DNA from: JBGPHT01 sp041484525
GTDB lineage: Bacteria > Acidobacteriota > Terriglobia > Bryobacterales > Bryobacteraceae
Assembly: GCA_041484525.1 (NCBI GenBank)
Contig: JBGPHT010000082.1
Location: 1-33,381 of the forward strand
DNA length: 33,381 nt
Reading direction: 5' to 3'
Below are positions 7,332 to 14,835 of the stretch, piece by piece (positions within the stretch are counted from its first letter, which is position 1; the number at the start of each line of letters is the position of its first letter). Below the pieces are notes generated by a model. The model worked only from the letters and a program-made list of their open reading frames with translations, searched no databases and was not told the DNA's origin. A program made the position numbers and the translations under genes.

Positions 7332-8543
7332 ATGCGCGTCCTCCTCACCGCCAACGCATCCTACGAGCCGCCCCGCGGCGGAGCCACGCGCAGCAACCTG
7401 ATCTGGCTGGACCACCTGGCGCACTCGGGCCACGAATGCCGCATCGTTTGCGCGGCGTCCGGCCCCGGCGCCGAGATGCGGCGCCACGCATCCATCGCCG
7501 TACTGGCAGTCGAAGATCCCGCGCGGCGCGTGCAAACGCTGCGCCGTGAAATCCACGATTTCCAGCCTGACTGGGTGCTCGTCTCCTCCGAAGACCTCGG
7601 CCACGCGCTGCTGCACGAAGCCCGCCACTCCGCCCCCGGCCGTATCGTTTACCTTGCCCACACGCCGCAGTTTTTTCCCTTCGGCGCCGCCAGTTGGAAC
7701 CCGGAGTCCCAAGCCGCGCAGATCGTTGCCGAGGCCGCCGGCATCGTCGCCATCGGCCGTCACATGGCGGAGTACATCGAGCAGGCGCTCGGCCGGCCAG
7801 CCGTCGTGATCCATCCGCCGATTTACGGCGCCGGGCCGTTCGCCGAGGGCGCCGATTCCGATCGCGGCCTGGTCACCATGATCAACCCCTGCGCGGTGAA
7901 AGGCATCTCGCTGTTCCTTCAGATTGCCGCGCGGCTGCCGGCGCGTGCATTCGGCGCGGTCCCGGGTTGGGGCACCACGGCGGAGGATCGCCGCTCGCTC
8001 GATCGGATGCCGAACGTCCGCATTCTCCCCAACGCCCGCCGCATCGACGACGTGCTCGAGCAGACGCGCGTCCTGTTGATGCCATCGCTCTGGTACGAAG
8101 GGTTTGGCCTCATCGTCATGGAGGCGATGCTGCGCGGCATCCCCGTGGTCGCGAGCGATTCGGGCGGATTGCGCGATGCCAAGCGCGGCACCGGCTACGT
8201 GATTCCCGTCCGGACTATCGAGCGCTACCAGCCGGTATTCGACGAGCACGCCATGCCCCGGCCGGTGGTGCCTGAGAACGACCCATCCCCGTGGGTCGAC
8301 GCACTCGAGGAGTTGCTGGGCGACCACGCCGCGTGGCAGCGCGAGTCGGCTGCGTCGCGCGCCGCTACGCAGGCATTCGTCAGCGCGCTCGACGCCGGAG
8401 AGATGGAGCGCTTCCTGCTGCGGCTGGCTGCTGGCGCCCGGCCGAACCCGTCGGCACTTGAGCGCGTGACCATCGAATCGCTGTCACCCGAAAAGCGCGC
8501 GCTGCTGCTGCAGAAATTGCGCCAACGCGGGGTCTCCCGCTGA
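7332..8543 (+). CDS. GT4-like glycosyltransferase with NRPS-type C-terminal linker
   Basis: A GT-B fold enzyme of 403 aa that should transfer a sugar from a nucleotide donor. The N-terminus MRVLLTANASYEPPRGGATR is the first Rossmann strand and Gly loop. The donor half contains NPCAVKGISLF (185-195) and the EX7E motif E256-GFGLIVM-E264, followed by GIPVVASDSGG. The C-terminus, LSPEKRALLLQKLRQRG (384-400), is not part of the catalytic fold. It looks like the linker or docking peptide commonly found near NRPS module boundaries, which suggests contact with a carrier protein. It is 2 bases downstream of the FkbH-carrier gene and shares TGATG with the next gene. It is a paralogue of the following gene but lacks its octapeptide insertion. 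The acceptor is unknown. Confidence 0.88.
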   Translation: MRVLLTANASYEPPRGGATRSNLIWLDHLAHSGHECRIVCAASGPGAEMRRHASIAVLAVEDPARRVQTLRREIHDFQPDWVLVSSEDLGHALLHEARHSAPGRIVYLAHTPQFFPFGAASWNPESQAAQIVAEAAGIVAIGRHMAEYIEQALGRPAVVIHPPIYGAGPFAEGADSDRGLVTMINPCAVKGISLFLQIAARLPARAFGAVPGWGTTAEDRRSLDRMPNVRILPNARRIDDVLEQTRVLLMPSLWYEGFGLIVMEAMLRGIPVVASDSGGLRDAKRGTGYVIPVRTIERYQPVFDEHAMPRPVVPENDPSPWVDALEELLGDHAAWQRESAASRAATQAFVSALDAGEMERFLLRLAAGARPNPSALERVTIESLSPEKRALLLQKLRQRGVSR

Positions 8544-11029
8544 TGCGCATCCTGCTGGCGCAGAACTCGCTCTACTACCCCTCGCACGGCGGCGGCGACA
8601 AATCCAATCGCCTCCTCATCGAGGCGCTGGCGGCGCGTGGACACGAGTGCCGCGTCGTAGCTCGCATCCCGGTTTTCGGAGTTCGCGAGCACGAGGAATA
8701 CCTGGCGGCCCTCACGTTGCGCGGCGTCGAACCCCTGACGGCGCTCAGCGCAGAACCCCTCACGGCGCGCAGCACCGAACCCCTCGCGGCGCGCAGCACC
8801 GAATCCCTCACGGCGCGCACCACCGAACCCCTCACGGCGCGCACCACCGAACTCCTCACGGCGCGCACCACCGAACCCCTCACGGCGCGCACCACCGAAC
8901 CCCTCACGGCGCGCAGCGCCGAATCCCTCGCGGCGCACAGCGCCGACGCCCTGCCGGCGCGCACCACCGAACCCCTCACAGCGCGCAGCACCGAACCCCT
9001 CACGGCGCGCAGCGCCGAACTCCTCGCGGCGCGCAGCGCCGAATCCCTCGCGGCGCACAGCGCCGACGCCCTGCCGGCGCGCACCACCGAACCCCTCACG
9101 GCGCGCAGCACCGACGCCCTGCCGACCCACAGCGCCGAACCCCTCGCGGCGCACAGCGCCGACGCCCTGCCGGCGCGCACCACCGAACCCCTCACGGCAC
9201 GCATCGCAGAACCCCTCACGGCGCGATCCGTCGAACCGGTGTCTGCCGCCAGCGGCGTGGTCCGATTTAACCGCGCCGGCGTCGCGGTCCACGTGGTGAC
9301 CAACGCCAACCTGCGCGCGTACTTCCAGGAAACCATCGAAACCTTCCGTCCAGATGTGATCCTGGCATCCACCGACGACCCCGCGCAGCTCCTACTAGAA
9401 ACCGCTCTGGCTGCCCGTGGCGCCCGCGTCGTCTACCTGGTTCGAGCCACCCTGGCGGTGCCTTTCGGTCCCGATTGCGCCTTTCCGAGCGAGGCCAAAA
9501 CCGCGCGCATCCGCGCCACCGATGCCGTAGTCGGAGTTAGCCAGTACGTAGCTGATTACTGCCGCCGCTACGCCGCGATCGACGCGGTCCACGTCCCCAT
9601 CTCGCTCCTCGAACCGGAGGACTGGCCCGCCGCCGGACGCCTGGAAAACGAGTTCGTCACGCTGGTGAACCCGTGCGCCGTGAAGGGCATCTCGATCTTT
9701 CTGGCGTTGGCCGATGCCTTCCCGCAGGTCGCCTTCGCCGCCGTCCCGACCTGGGGTACGACCCAGCGGGACCGCACGGACCTGCGTGCCCGCCCGAACA
9801 TCACCCTGCTCGACCCGGTGGATGACATCGACCGCCTATTCGCCCGCACGCGCGTGCTGCTGGTGCCGTCGCTATGGGCAGAGGCCCGCTCGCGCATCGT
9901 GCTCGAAGCCATGCTCCGCGGAGTGCCCGTGATCGCGGCGAACGCCGGCGGCATCCCGGAGGCCAAGATGGGCGTGCCGTATCTGCTGCCGGTGACGCCG
10001 ATCGCGAAGTATGAGCCGCGCCTGGATGAGCAGATGGTCCCTGTGCCCGACGTGCCGGAGCAGGACGTGGAGCCGTGGCGCGAGGCGCTCGATCGATTGT
10101 TGACCGATCGCCGGCATTACGTAGAGATCTCGGCGGCTTCGCGCGAAGCGGCCTTGGATTACGCGGCACGCCTTTCGGTGGTACCGTTTGAAGCGTTGTT
10201 ACAAGGTGTACTTGATCGGCCGCTCCCTGACGGTCGCGGCACTGTTGCGCCGGCACGACCGTCTTCGCTGGACGCGCTCTCACCTGACAAACGCCGCCTC
10301 CTCGCACTCCGCCTCCGCAAGAAGGCGCCACCCGCGGCCTGGTTTCCCGGCATCGCGGAGACTCCGGCGCCGCGCCTTTTCTCCTTCCCGCATGCCGGCG
10401 GCGGGGTGTCGCGGATCGGCCAACCCGTCCGGCTCCCGGGACGCGAGTCCCGAGTCGCCGAAGCTCCCTTCGAACGCATGGGTCCCCTGATCGACGCCCT
10501 CGCCTCCGCCATCGAACCTTACACCCGCGAGCCGTACGCCTTCTTCGGACACAGCATGGGTGCGGCCATCGCCTTCGAACTCGCGCGCGAGCTTCGACGC
10601 CGCGGGCTGCCGCTTCCGGCGCTCCTCATTGCCTCCGCCGCACGCGCCCCGCAGTTCCGCCGCAACCATGTGCCGCCGCCCGCCCCGACTGATTCTGAGT
10701 TTCTCGAAGAGCTCCGCCGCCTCGAAGGTATCCCGCCCGAAGCGCTTGATGATCCCGCGCTGCTGCGCGCGCTTCTGCCTGCGATTCAGGCAGATGCCAC
10801 TCTTTATCGCAACTATATCTTTAAAGACGAAACCCCGCTGCCGTTCCCCCTTCGCGCCTACGGCGGCGCGGACGACCCCAACATCCGCCGTGACCACCTC
10901 GCCGCCTGGCAGGAGCAAACCATTGCGTCCTTCGCCGTGCGACTGTTTCCGGGCGGCCATTTTTACCTGCGCACCTGCCCGGAGGAATTCGGCGCGGCGC
11001 TGAAAGAAGATCTCGAATGCTGGACGTGA
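8543..11029 (+). CDS. Glycosyltransferase with octapeptide-repeat insertion, fused to a type II thioesterase
   Basis: An 828-aa fusion. Residues 1-60 and 239-555 form a GT4-like glycosyltransferase: start MRILLAQNSLYYPSHGGG, NPCAVKGISIF (377-387), EX7E motif E447-ARSRIVL-E455, VPVIAANAGG. Residues 63-238 are 22 tandem 8-residue units (consensus EPLTARST) inserted in the N-terminal Rossmann half. Residues 579-594, LSPDKRRLLALRLRKK, are an NRPS-type linker. Residues about 609-828 are an alpha/beta-hydrolase thioesterase of the GrsT type: FPHAGGG, LPGRESR, GHSMGA with Ser671, GGADDP with the acidic residue, GGHFYL with His806. The stretch between AGGG and LPGR is only about nine residues; relatives have roughly fifteen more. 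Such thioesterases hydrolyse carrier-bound thioesters, fitting the carrier domain two genes upstream. It overlaps the next gene by 13 bases. Confidence 0.88.
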   Translation: MRILLAQNSLYYPSHGGGDKSNRLLIEALAARGHECRVVARIPVFGVREHEEYLAALTLRGVEPLTALSAEPLTARSTEPLAARSTESLTARTTEPLTARTTELLTARTTEPLTARTTEPLTARSAESLAAHSADALPARTTEPLTARSTEPLTARSAELLAARSAESLAAHSADALPARTTEPLTARSTDALPTHSAEPLAAHSADALPARTTEPLTARIAEPLTARSVEPVSAASGVVRFNRAGVAVHVVTNANLRAYFQETIETFRPDVILASTDDPAQLLLETALAARGARVVYLVRATLAVPFGPDCAFPSEAKTARIRATDAVVGVSQYVADYCRRYAAIDAVHVPISLLEPEDWPAAGRLENEFVTLVNPCAVKGISIFLALADAFPQVAFAAVPTWGTTQRDRTDLRARPNITLLDPVDDIDRLFARTRVLLVPSLWAEARSRIVLEAMLRGVPVIAANAGGIPEAKMGVPYLLPVTPIAKYEPRLDEQMVPVPDVPEQDVEPWREALDRLLTDRRHYVEISAASREAALDYAARLSVVPFEALLQGVLDRPLPDGRGTVAPARPSSLDALSPDKRRLLALRLRKKAPPAAWFPGIAETPAPRLFSFPHAGGGVSRIGQPVRLPGRESRVAEAPFERMGPLIDALASAIEPYTREPYAFFGHSMGAAIAFELARELRRRGLPLPALLIASAARAPQFRRNHVPPPAPTDSEFLEELRRLEGIPPEALDDPALLRALLPAIQADATLYRNYIFKDETPLPFPLRAYGGADDPNIRRDHLAAWQEQTIASFAVRLFPGGHFYLRTCPEEFGAALKEDLECWT
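8729..9256 (+). repeat. Coding minisatellite: 22 in-frame units of 24 bp
   Basis: The period is exactly 24 bp (8 codons) over 528 bp, so the reading frame is kept. Unit types include EPLTARST, EPLTARTT, ESLAAHSA, DALPARTT and ELLAARSA. A higher-order period of five units (120 bp) is visible: the block starting ESLAAHSA-DALPARTT-EPLTARST occurs at residues 127 and 167. The first unit is preceded by RGV and the last variant unit is VEPVSAAS, so the array probably grew by duplication of a native VEP-x-x-A-x-S segment. Because 24 is divisible by 3, all six frames stay mostly open across the array; those other frames are not genes. Confidence 0.97.
10220..10240. repeat. Possible dispersed-repeat sequence inside the GT-thioesterase linker
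   Basis: CGCTCCCTGACGGTCGCGG lies within the linker between the glycosyltransferase and the thioesterase parts and is translated as RPLPDGRG. I recall this 19-mer as a frequent interspersed repeat in Solibacter-like and planctomycete genomes, usually between genes. If so, the linker absorbed a repeat copy in frame. This rests on memory and only one copy is seen here. Confidence 0.35.
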
Positions 11030-11982
11030 AAATCGTTGTGCTGGATGGATATTGCCTGCAGCCGGGCGACCTTTCCTGGGACGGCCTGCGCCGCTTCGGC
11101 GAAGTCCAGGTCTTCGACCGCACCGCCGCCGATCAGGTGGTCGAGCGCGCCCTCGGCGCCACCATCGCCCTCACCAACAAGACGCCGCTGCCCGGCGCCG
11201 TCCTCGAGCAGCTTCCCGGCCTCCGCTACATCGGGGTGCTGGCCACCGGCTACAACATCGTGGATGTCGAAGCCGCGCGGCGCCGGAACATCGTGGTCAC
11301 CAACATCCCGACCTACGGAACGGCTTCCGTCGCCCAGTTCGTCTTCGCGCTGCTGCTCGAGCTCTGCCACAACGTCAGGCTCCACGCCGATGCCGTCCGC
11401 GCGGGCGAATGGACCCGCAGTCTTGACTGGAGTTTCTGGAAGACTCCGCTGGTCGAGCTGTCCGGTAAGACGATGGGAATCGTGGGCTTCGGCCGCATCG
11501 GCCGGCAGGTAGGCGCCATCGCCCACGCCATGGGGATGCGCGTCATCGCCAATGACACCTTCCACGGCAACGAACCCGACTGGCCCGGGTTCGAGTGGAC
11601 AGCGGTCGACGATCTCCTCCGCCGGTCCGATGTCGTCAGTCTCCACTCGCCGCTCTTTCCCGAAACTCGCGGCATGATTAACCAGCGCAGTCTGGCCCTC
11701 ATGAAGCCCACGGCGTTCCTCATCAACACCTCGCGCGGACCGCTCGTGGTCGATCGGGACCTGGCCGATGCCCTCAATGCCGGACAGCTCGGCGGCGCCG
11801 GTCTGGACGTCCTTTCGGAGGAGCCTCCGGCCTCAAGTAATCCCCTAATTACTGCTCGGAATTGCTTGATTACGCCACATATAGCCTGGGCAACAAGAGA
11901 GGCTCGTTCGCGCCTGATGGACCTGGCAGTAGAGAACGTGCAGGCGTTCCTGTCAGGTAAATCTCAAAATGTGGTAAGTTAA
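11017..11982 (+). CDS. NAD-dependent D-2-hydroxyacid dehydrogenase (glycerate dehydrogenase-like)
   Basis: Reduces a 2-oxoacid to a D-2-hydroxyacid or the reverse; glycerate/hydroxypyruvate is the closest-looking subgroup. It is 321 aa. The catalytic domain flanks a Rossmann domain with GFGRIG (157-162). The active site is complete: Arg240 in NTSRGPLV, Glu in LDVLSEEP (268-269) and His288 in ITPHIA. The start at 11017 follows the Shine-Dalgarno-like AAGAAGA (11004-11010) and overlaps the preceding gene by 13 bases, so it belongs to the operon. A glycerate-active enzyme beside an FkbH glyceryl loader suggests a shared three-carbon pool; that is inference. The last 50 codons are visibly more AT-rich than the rest. 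Confidence 0.9.
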   Translation: MLDVKIVVLDGYCLQPGDLSWDGLRRFGEVQVFDRTAADQVVERALGATIALTNKTPLPGAVLEQLPGLRYIGVLATGYNIVDVEAARRRNIVVTNIPTYGTASVAQFVFALLLELCHNVRLHADAVRAGEWTRSLDWSFWKTPLVELSGKTMGIVGFGRIGRQVGAIAHAMGMRVIANDTFHGNEPDWPGFEWTAVDDLLRRSDVVSLHSPLFPETRGMINQRSLALMKPTAFLINTSRGPLVVDRDLADALNAGQLGGAGLDVLSEEPPASSNPLITARNCLITPHIAWATREARSRLMDLAVENVQAFLSGKSQNVVS

Positions 11983-12013
11983 GCCCGCTTAGCGGTAACG
12001 ATGGTCGAGGGCC

Positions 12014-12157
12014 ATGACGCCACTCTACTTTCAGGACGAAGGAGCAGCACAGGAAGGCGGGCCGCTGCTCTACCACGCCGATTCAGAGGAACAGCAGCGA
12101 TCCTTCGAAGCTACTTGCCGCAAGTTCCGCCGTTTCCTCGCACAACAGCCTCACTGA
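12014..12157 (+). CDS. Small hypothetical protein, 47 aa
   Basis: The ATG at 12014 opens a frame starting MTPLYFQDEGAAQEGG and ending RRFLAQQPH. Its composition is protein-like (acidic N-terminal half, Arg-rich amphipathic C-terminal helix such as SFEATCRKFRRFL). GAGGG lies immediately upstream, closer to the start than usual. It falls between the dehydrogenase and the nuclease remnant in a lower-GC stretch. I do not recognise the family, and no function is suggested. Confidence 0.4.
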   Translation: MTPLYFQDEGAAQEGGPLLYHADSEEQQRSFEATCRKFRRFLAQQPH

Positions 12158-12200
12158 ACCGCTAACCTACCCACAGATTTCCGTCACGAGGCCACAAACA

Positions 12201-13003
12201 AATCAACTCGTCTATACGACTCACTCGTCATTCATGGTTGATGCCGATCACCTGGATAGGGCGAGAGCTGTCTACACCGACAAGAACGGGGTCACAGGCG
12301 TGTCCCCCGATCTCCGTGCACCCGCCGACAAGTCGGACCAGAGCAAGTCTGTTTATGCGGCCTGGACGGCACTCGGCATGTCGGTCTCGGACACGATGCT
12401 CATTGGATGCCAGGCAGTCATCGTTGAGGGCCCTCAGACCAGCACTATCTATCGGCAGTGAAAAACTATCTGATAGGTAAGGGATACCTGCAACCGTGCC
12501 GGGACATCGTCTTCATGCCAAGTGGAGGCGTAAGAGGCACCAAGGCCGTCTGTGCACTCGTCATGGGTAAGGGCGATCAACTGCCGTTCGCCATACTCGA
12601 CTCGGATGAAATGGGTATCAAATTCGCCCAGGGCCTCAAGACGAGCCTTTATGCAGGCGACAAAGATCGTGTGAGAGAGGTCAGCGAGTTCGTGAACGCC
12701 AAGAATGCTGAAACTGAAGATCTGTTCCCACCAAAGCTCGTTACAAGAGTTTTTGACCGGTATCTCACCAAGCCGAGCGGTCTGGAAGAAGACCTCGCCG
12801 ATGTGTTGAAGGATGGGCAAGCCATCGTTCCCCAGTTGGAAGAGTACGCGCACCGGAACGGCATCGACTTAGAAGAGGGTTGGAAAGTGGAAATCGCGAA
12901 GCGAGTGAAGTCCGCTATCCTGCGCGCGAAAGAAGATCCATTAGAGAACGCCGAATCGTATCTCGAAGCGTGGCGGAAACTCTTTGCCGTGATTCATCCT
13001 TAA
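12201..13003 (+). pseudogene. OLD-family nuclease remnant (5' truncated, frameshifted)
   Basis: The translation before 12432 has NQLVYTTHSSFMVDADHLDRAR, the end of an OLD-type ABC ATPase domain (H-motif TTHS). SVYAAWTALGMSVSDTMLIGCQAVIVEG follows, the start of a TOPRIM nuclease domain with its catalytic Glu. A single missing base near 12432-12434 (in GGGCCCT) breaks the frame. Restoring it gives VEGP-SDQHYLSAVKNYLIGKG, a smooth continuation, then PFAILDSDEMG (the TOPRIM Asp-x-Asp) and DLFPPKLVTRVFDRYL. Homology before 12201, including the Walker A region, is gone. OLD nucleases act on DNA and many defend against phage. The stretch is lower in GC than its surroundings, consistent with decayed acquired DNA. 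In isolation the second frame could be read as a 181-aa protein starting at 12458. Confidence 0.82.
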
Positions 13004-13118
13004 ACCGCCCAACTGGCATTGCTCGCCGGAGGCACTTGGAAACCACTCCCGCGTTCTCCGTTAAATGAGCAGCGTTGCAGCTACGTGGCGCCGACACGAG
13101 TGCTCCCCTACCTACTCT

Positions 13119-13745
13119 TCAGTACCCGTTCTCGCGGAGCCTTTCCACGGTCAGCGGCGACTTGAGATCGAGTTTCTCCAGAAGCTTCGCAACGTGCTTG
13201 GCCAGGATGTCGCACTCGAGATTCAATCGTGCCCCAGGCCCATAGCCGCCTAGCGTCGTATTGCGGTACGTGTGCGGGATGATGGTCACCGAGAGCACAT
13301 CGCCTTCGAGCGCGGCGATCGTGAGGCTGATTCCGTCGATCGCGATCGAGCCTTTGTAGACCAGGAACGGATCGAGTTCCGAGGGCACACGCACACGCAG
13401 CCACCAGTTGTCGGCACGGAGAGCTTCAAGCGCGAGGAATTCGCCGGTGCCATCCACGTGGCCTTGCACGATGTGGCCGCTTAGGCGGCCGGTTGGCGAG
13501 AGCGGACGTTCCAAGTTGACGCGCGAGTCCGGACGTAGTGCGCCAAGATTGCTGCGGCGCAGAGTTTCGGGAGCGAGATCGGCGGCGAACGAGCCGGGCT
13601 TGAGATCCACAGCGGTGAGGCAGACGCCGTTGACCGCAATACTGGCGCCTTCGGTAAGGTCCTGCATCACGGTCGAAGCGCGCACCCGCAGGCGTGCTCC
13701 GGCCGTCTCGACCGTGCCCAGTTCTTCAATGATCCCGGTGAACAT
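13119..13745 (-). CDS. ribE: Riboflavin synthase, alpha chain
   Basis: Dismutates two 6,7-dimethyl-8-ribityllumazine molecules to riboflavin and the pyrimidine precursor. The 208 aa form two similar barrels. The first begins MFTGIIEELG, the invariant N-terminus, which fixes the start at 13745 rather than an earlier ATG, and contains GASIAVNGVCLTAVDL. The junction LSGHIVQGHVDGTG leads into the second barrel with KGSIAIDGISLTI and the conserved IPHTYRNTTL. The start lies inside the 3' end of ribD (20-base overlap), so translation is probably coupled. Genes for RibBA and RibH are not in the window. About 115 bases with no recognised feature separate it from the nuclease remnant. Confidence 0.95.
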   Translation of the reverse strand: MFTGIIEELGTVETAGARLRVRASTVMQDLTEGASIAVNGVCLTAVDLKPGSFAADLAPETLRRSNLGALRPDSRVNLERPLSPTGRLSGHIVQGHVDGTGEFLALEALRADNWWLRVRVPSELDPFLVYKGSIAIDGISLTIAALEGDVLSVTIIPHTYRNTTLGGYGPGARLNLECDILAKHVAKLLEKLDLKSPLTVERLRENGY

Positions 13746-14835
13746 CCACGTATCCTTCCACTGCAAATTCGTCCGGCGGGATCGGGTGAATGGTGACGCC
13801 GCGAATGCGGATGGCGTCGGACCGGCGGCGGCGTCCGATACCACCGGCCAGCGGCAGGGCTTCGAGACCGCCCAGAATCTTTGGTCCGTAATAGAAAAAG
13901 ATGCGGTCGACGCAGCCGCTTTCGAGCGCCGTCCAGTTCACCTTGCTGCCGGCCTCGATCATGAGCGAGAGGTACTTCTGCCGCGCCAGCCAGTCGATGG
14001 TGCTGTGCAGGTCGGCGCGGCCGCCGGGGCCGTCGAACACCAATACCTGGACGCCGCGGGCTTCGAGAATTTTGCGCCGCTCCACGGTGGAGGCGGAGGT
14101 AGTGACGACCACGAGATCGCCCGCGACGCTGCGCACCACTTGGGAATCGAGCGGCAGCCGGAGCTGCGAATCGAGCACAATGCGCAGCAGCGGACGCGAA
14201 CGCGGCAAGCGGGAGCGGTCGGTGAGCAGGCAATCATCGGCCAGCACCGTGCCCACGCCCGTGAGGATAGCGTCGTGATCGTGCCGCAGTTCCTGGACGT
14301 GCTCACGCGCGCGCTCGCTAGTGATCCAGCCGCGGTTGTCGTCCGGCGCCGAGATCTTGCCGTCGAGCGTGATGGCCGTCTTGAGAGTGACCAGCGGCCG
14401 GCCGGTACGCATGAAGTGCACGAACGGCTCGTTGAGCTTTTCGGCCTCGGCCGCGAATTCGGAGGCGATCTCGACTTCGATCCCCGCCGCACGCAGACGG
14501 CGGAATCCTTCGCCCGCCACTCGCGGATTGGGATCTTCCATGCACGCCACCACGCGCGCGACGCCGGCGTGGATCAGCGCATCGGCGCACGGCGGAGTGC
14601 GGCCCTGGTGCGAGCACGGCTCGAGATTCAGATAGAGCGTGGCGCCGCGCGCCTTCTCGCCGGCCTGTGCCAGCGCGACGATCTCGGCGTGCTCCACGTC
14701 CGCATAGGTGTGGAAGCCGCGGCCCACCACTTCTCCGTCGCGCTCGAGCACCGCCCCCACCATGGGGTTGGGGCTCGCCAGCGCACGACCCTTCCGCGCC
14801 AGGTCCAGGGCTTCGCGCATGCGGGCGTGGTTCAT
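13726..14835 (-). CDS. ribD: Bifunctional riboflavin biosynthesis deaminase/reductase
   Basis: Catalyses the deaminase and reductase steps after GTP cyclohydrolase II. It is 369 aa. The N-terminal zinc deaminase domain has HAE (His49, Glu51) and PCSHQGRTPPC (Cys74, Cys83). The C-terminal reductase domain starts around RPLVTLKTAITLDGKIS and contains the NADPH-binding part GVGTVLADDCLLT and a late EAGSKVNWTALE. Motifs and length match full-length bifunctional proteins. It overlaps ftsY by ATGA at its 5' end and ribE by 20 bases at its 3' end, so the three genes read as one operon. Confidence 0.95.
   Translation of the reverse strand: MNHARMREALDLARKGRALASPNPMVGAVLERDGEVVGRGFHTYADVEHAEIVALAQAGEKARGATLYLNLEPCSHQGRTPPCADALIHAGVARVVACMEDPNPRVAGEGFRRLRAAGIEVEIASEFAAEAEKLNEPFVHFMRTGRPLVTLKTAITLDGKISAPDDNRGWITSERAREHVQELRHDHDAILTGVGTVLADDCLLTDRSRLPRSRPLLRIVLDSQLRLPLDSQVVRSVAGDLVVVTTSASTVERRKILEARGVQVLVFDGPGGRADLHSTIDWLARQKYLSLMIEAGSKVNWTALESGCVDRIFFYYGPKILGGLEALPLAGGIGRRRRSDAIRIRGVTIHPIPPDEFAVEGYVDVHRDH

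Noticed and set aside
8729..9256. CRISPR array
   Set aside because: Units are directly adjacent with a strict 24-bp period and no unique spacers, and they are translated in frame within an enzyme.
8225..9372. Long minus-strand open frames (265-355 codons) full of REGFGAARREGFG-like and VRGSVVRAV-like repeats, and a plus-frame HRTPHGAQ repeat
   Set aside because: They are the 24-bp array read in other frames. A repeat length divisible by three keeps all six frames open. Only the plus frame that continues into the glycosyltransferase on both sides has coding character outside the array.
11983..12013. Terminator after the dehydrogenase gene (CCGCTTAGCGG)
   Set aside because: The stem is only 4 bp with a 3-base loop and no T tract.
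12981..13118. tRNA or small RNA gene in the gap before ribE
   Set aside because: No cloverleaf-like arms or terminator hairpin could be found by eye.
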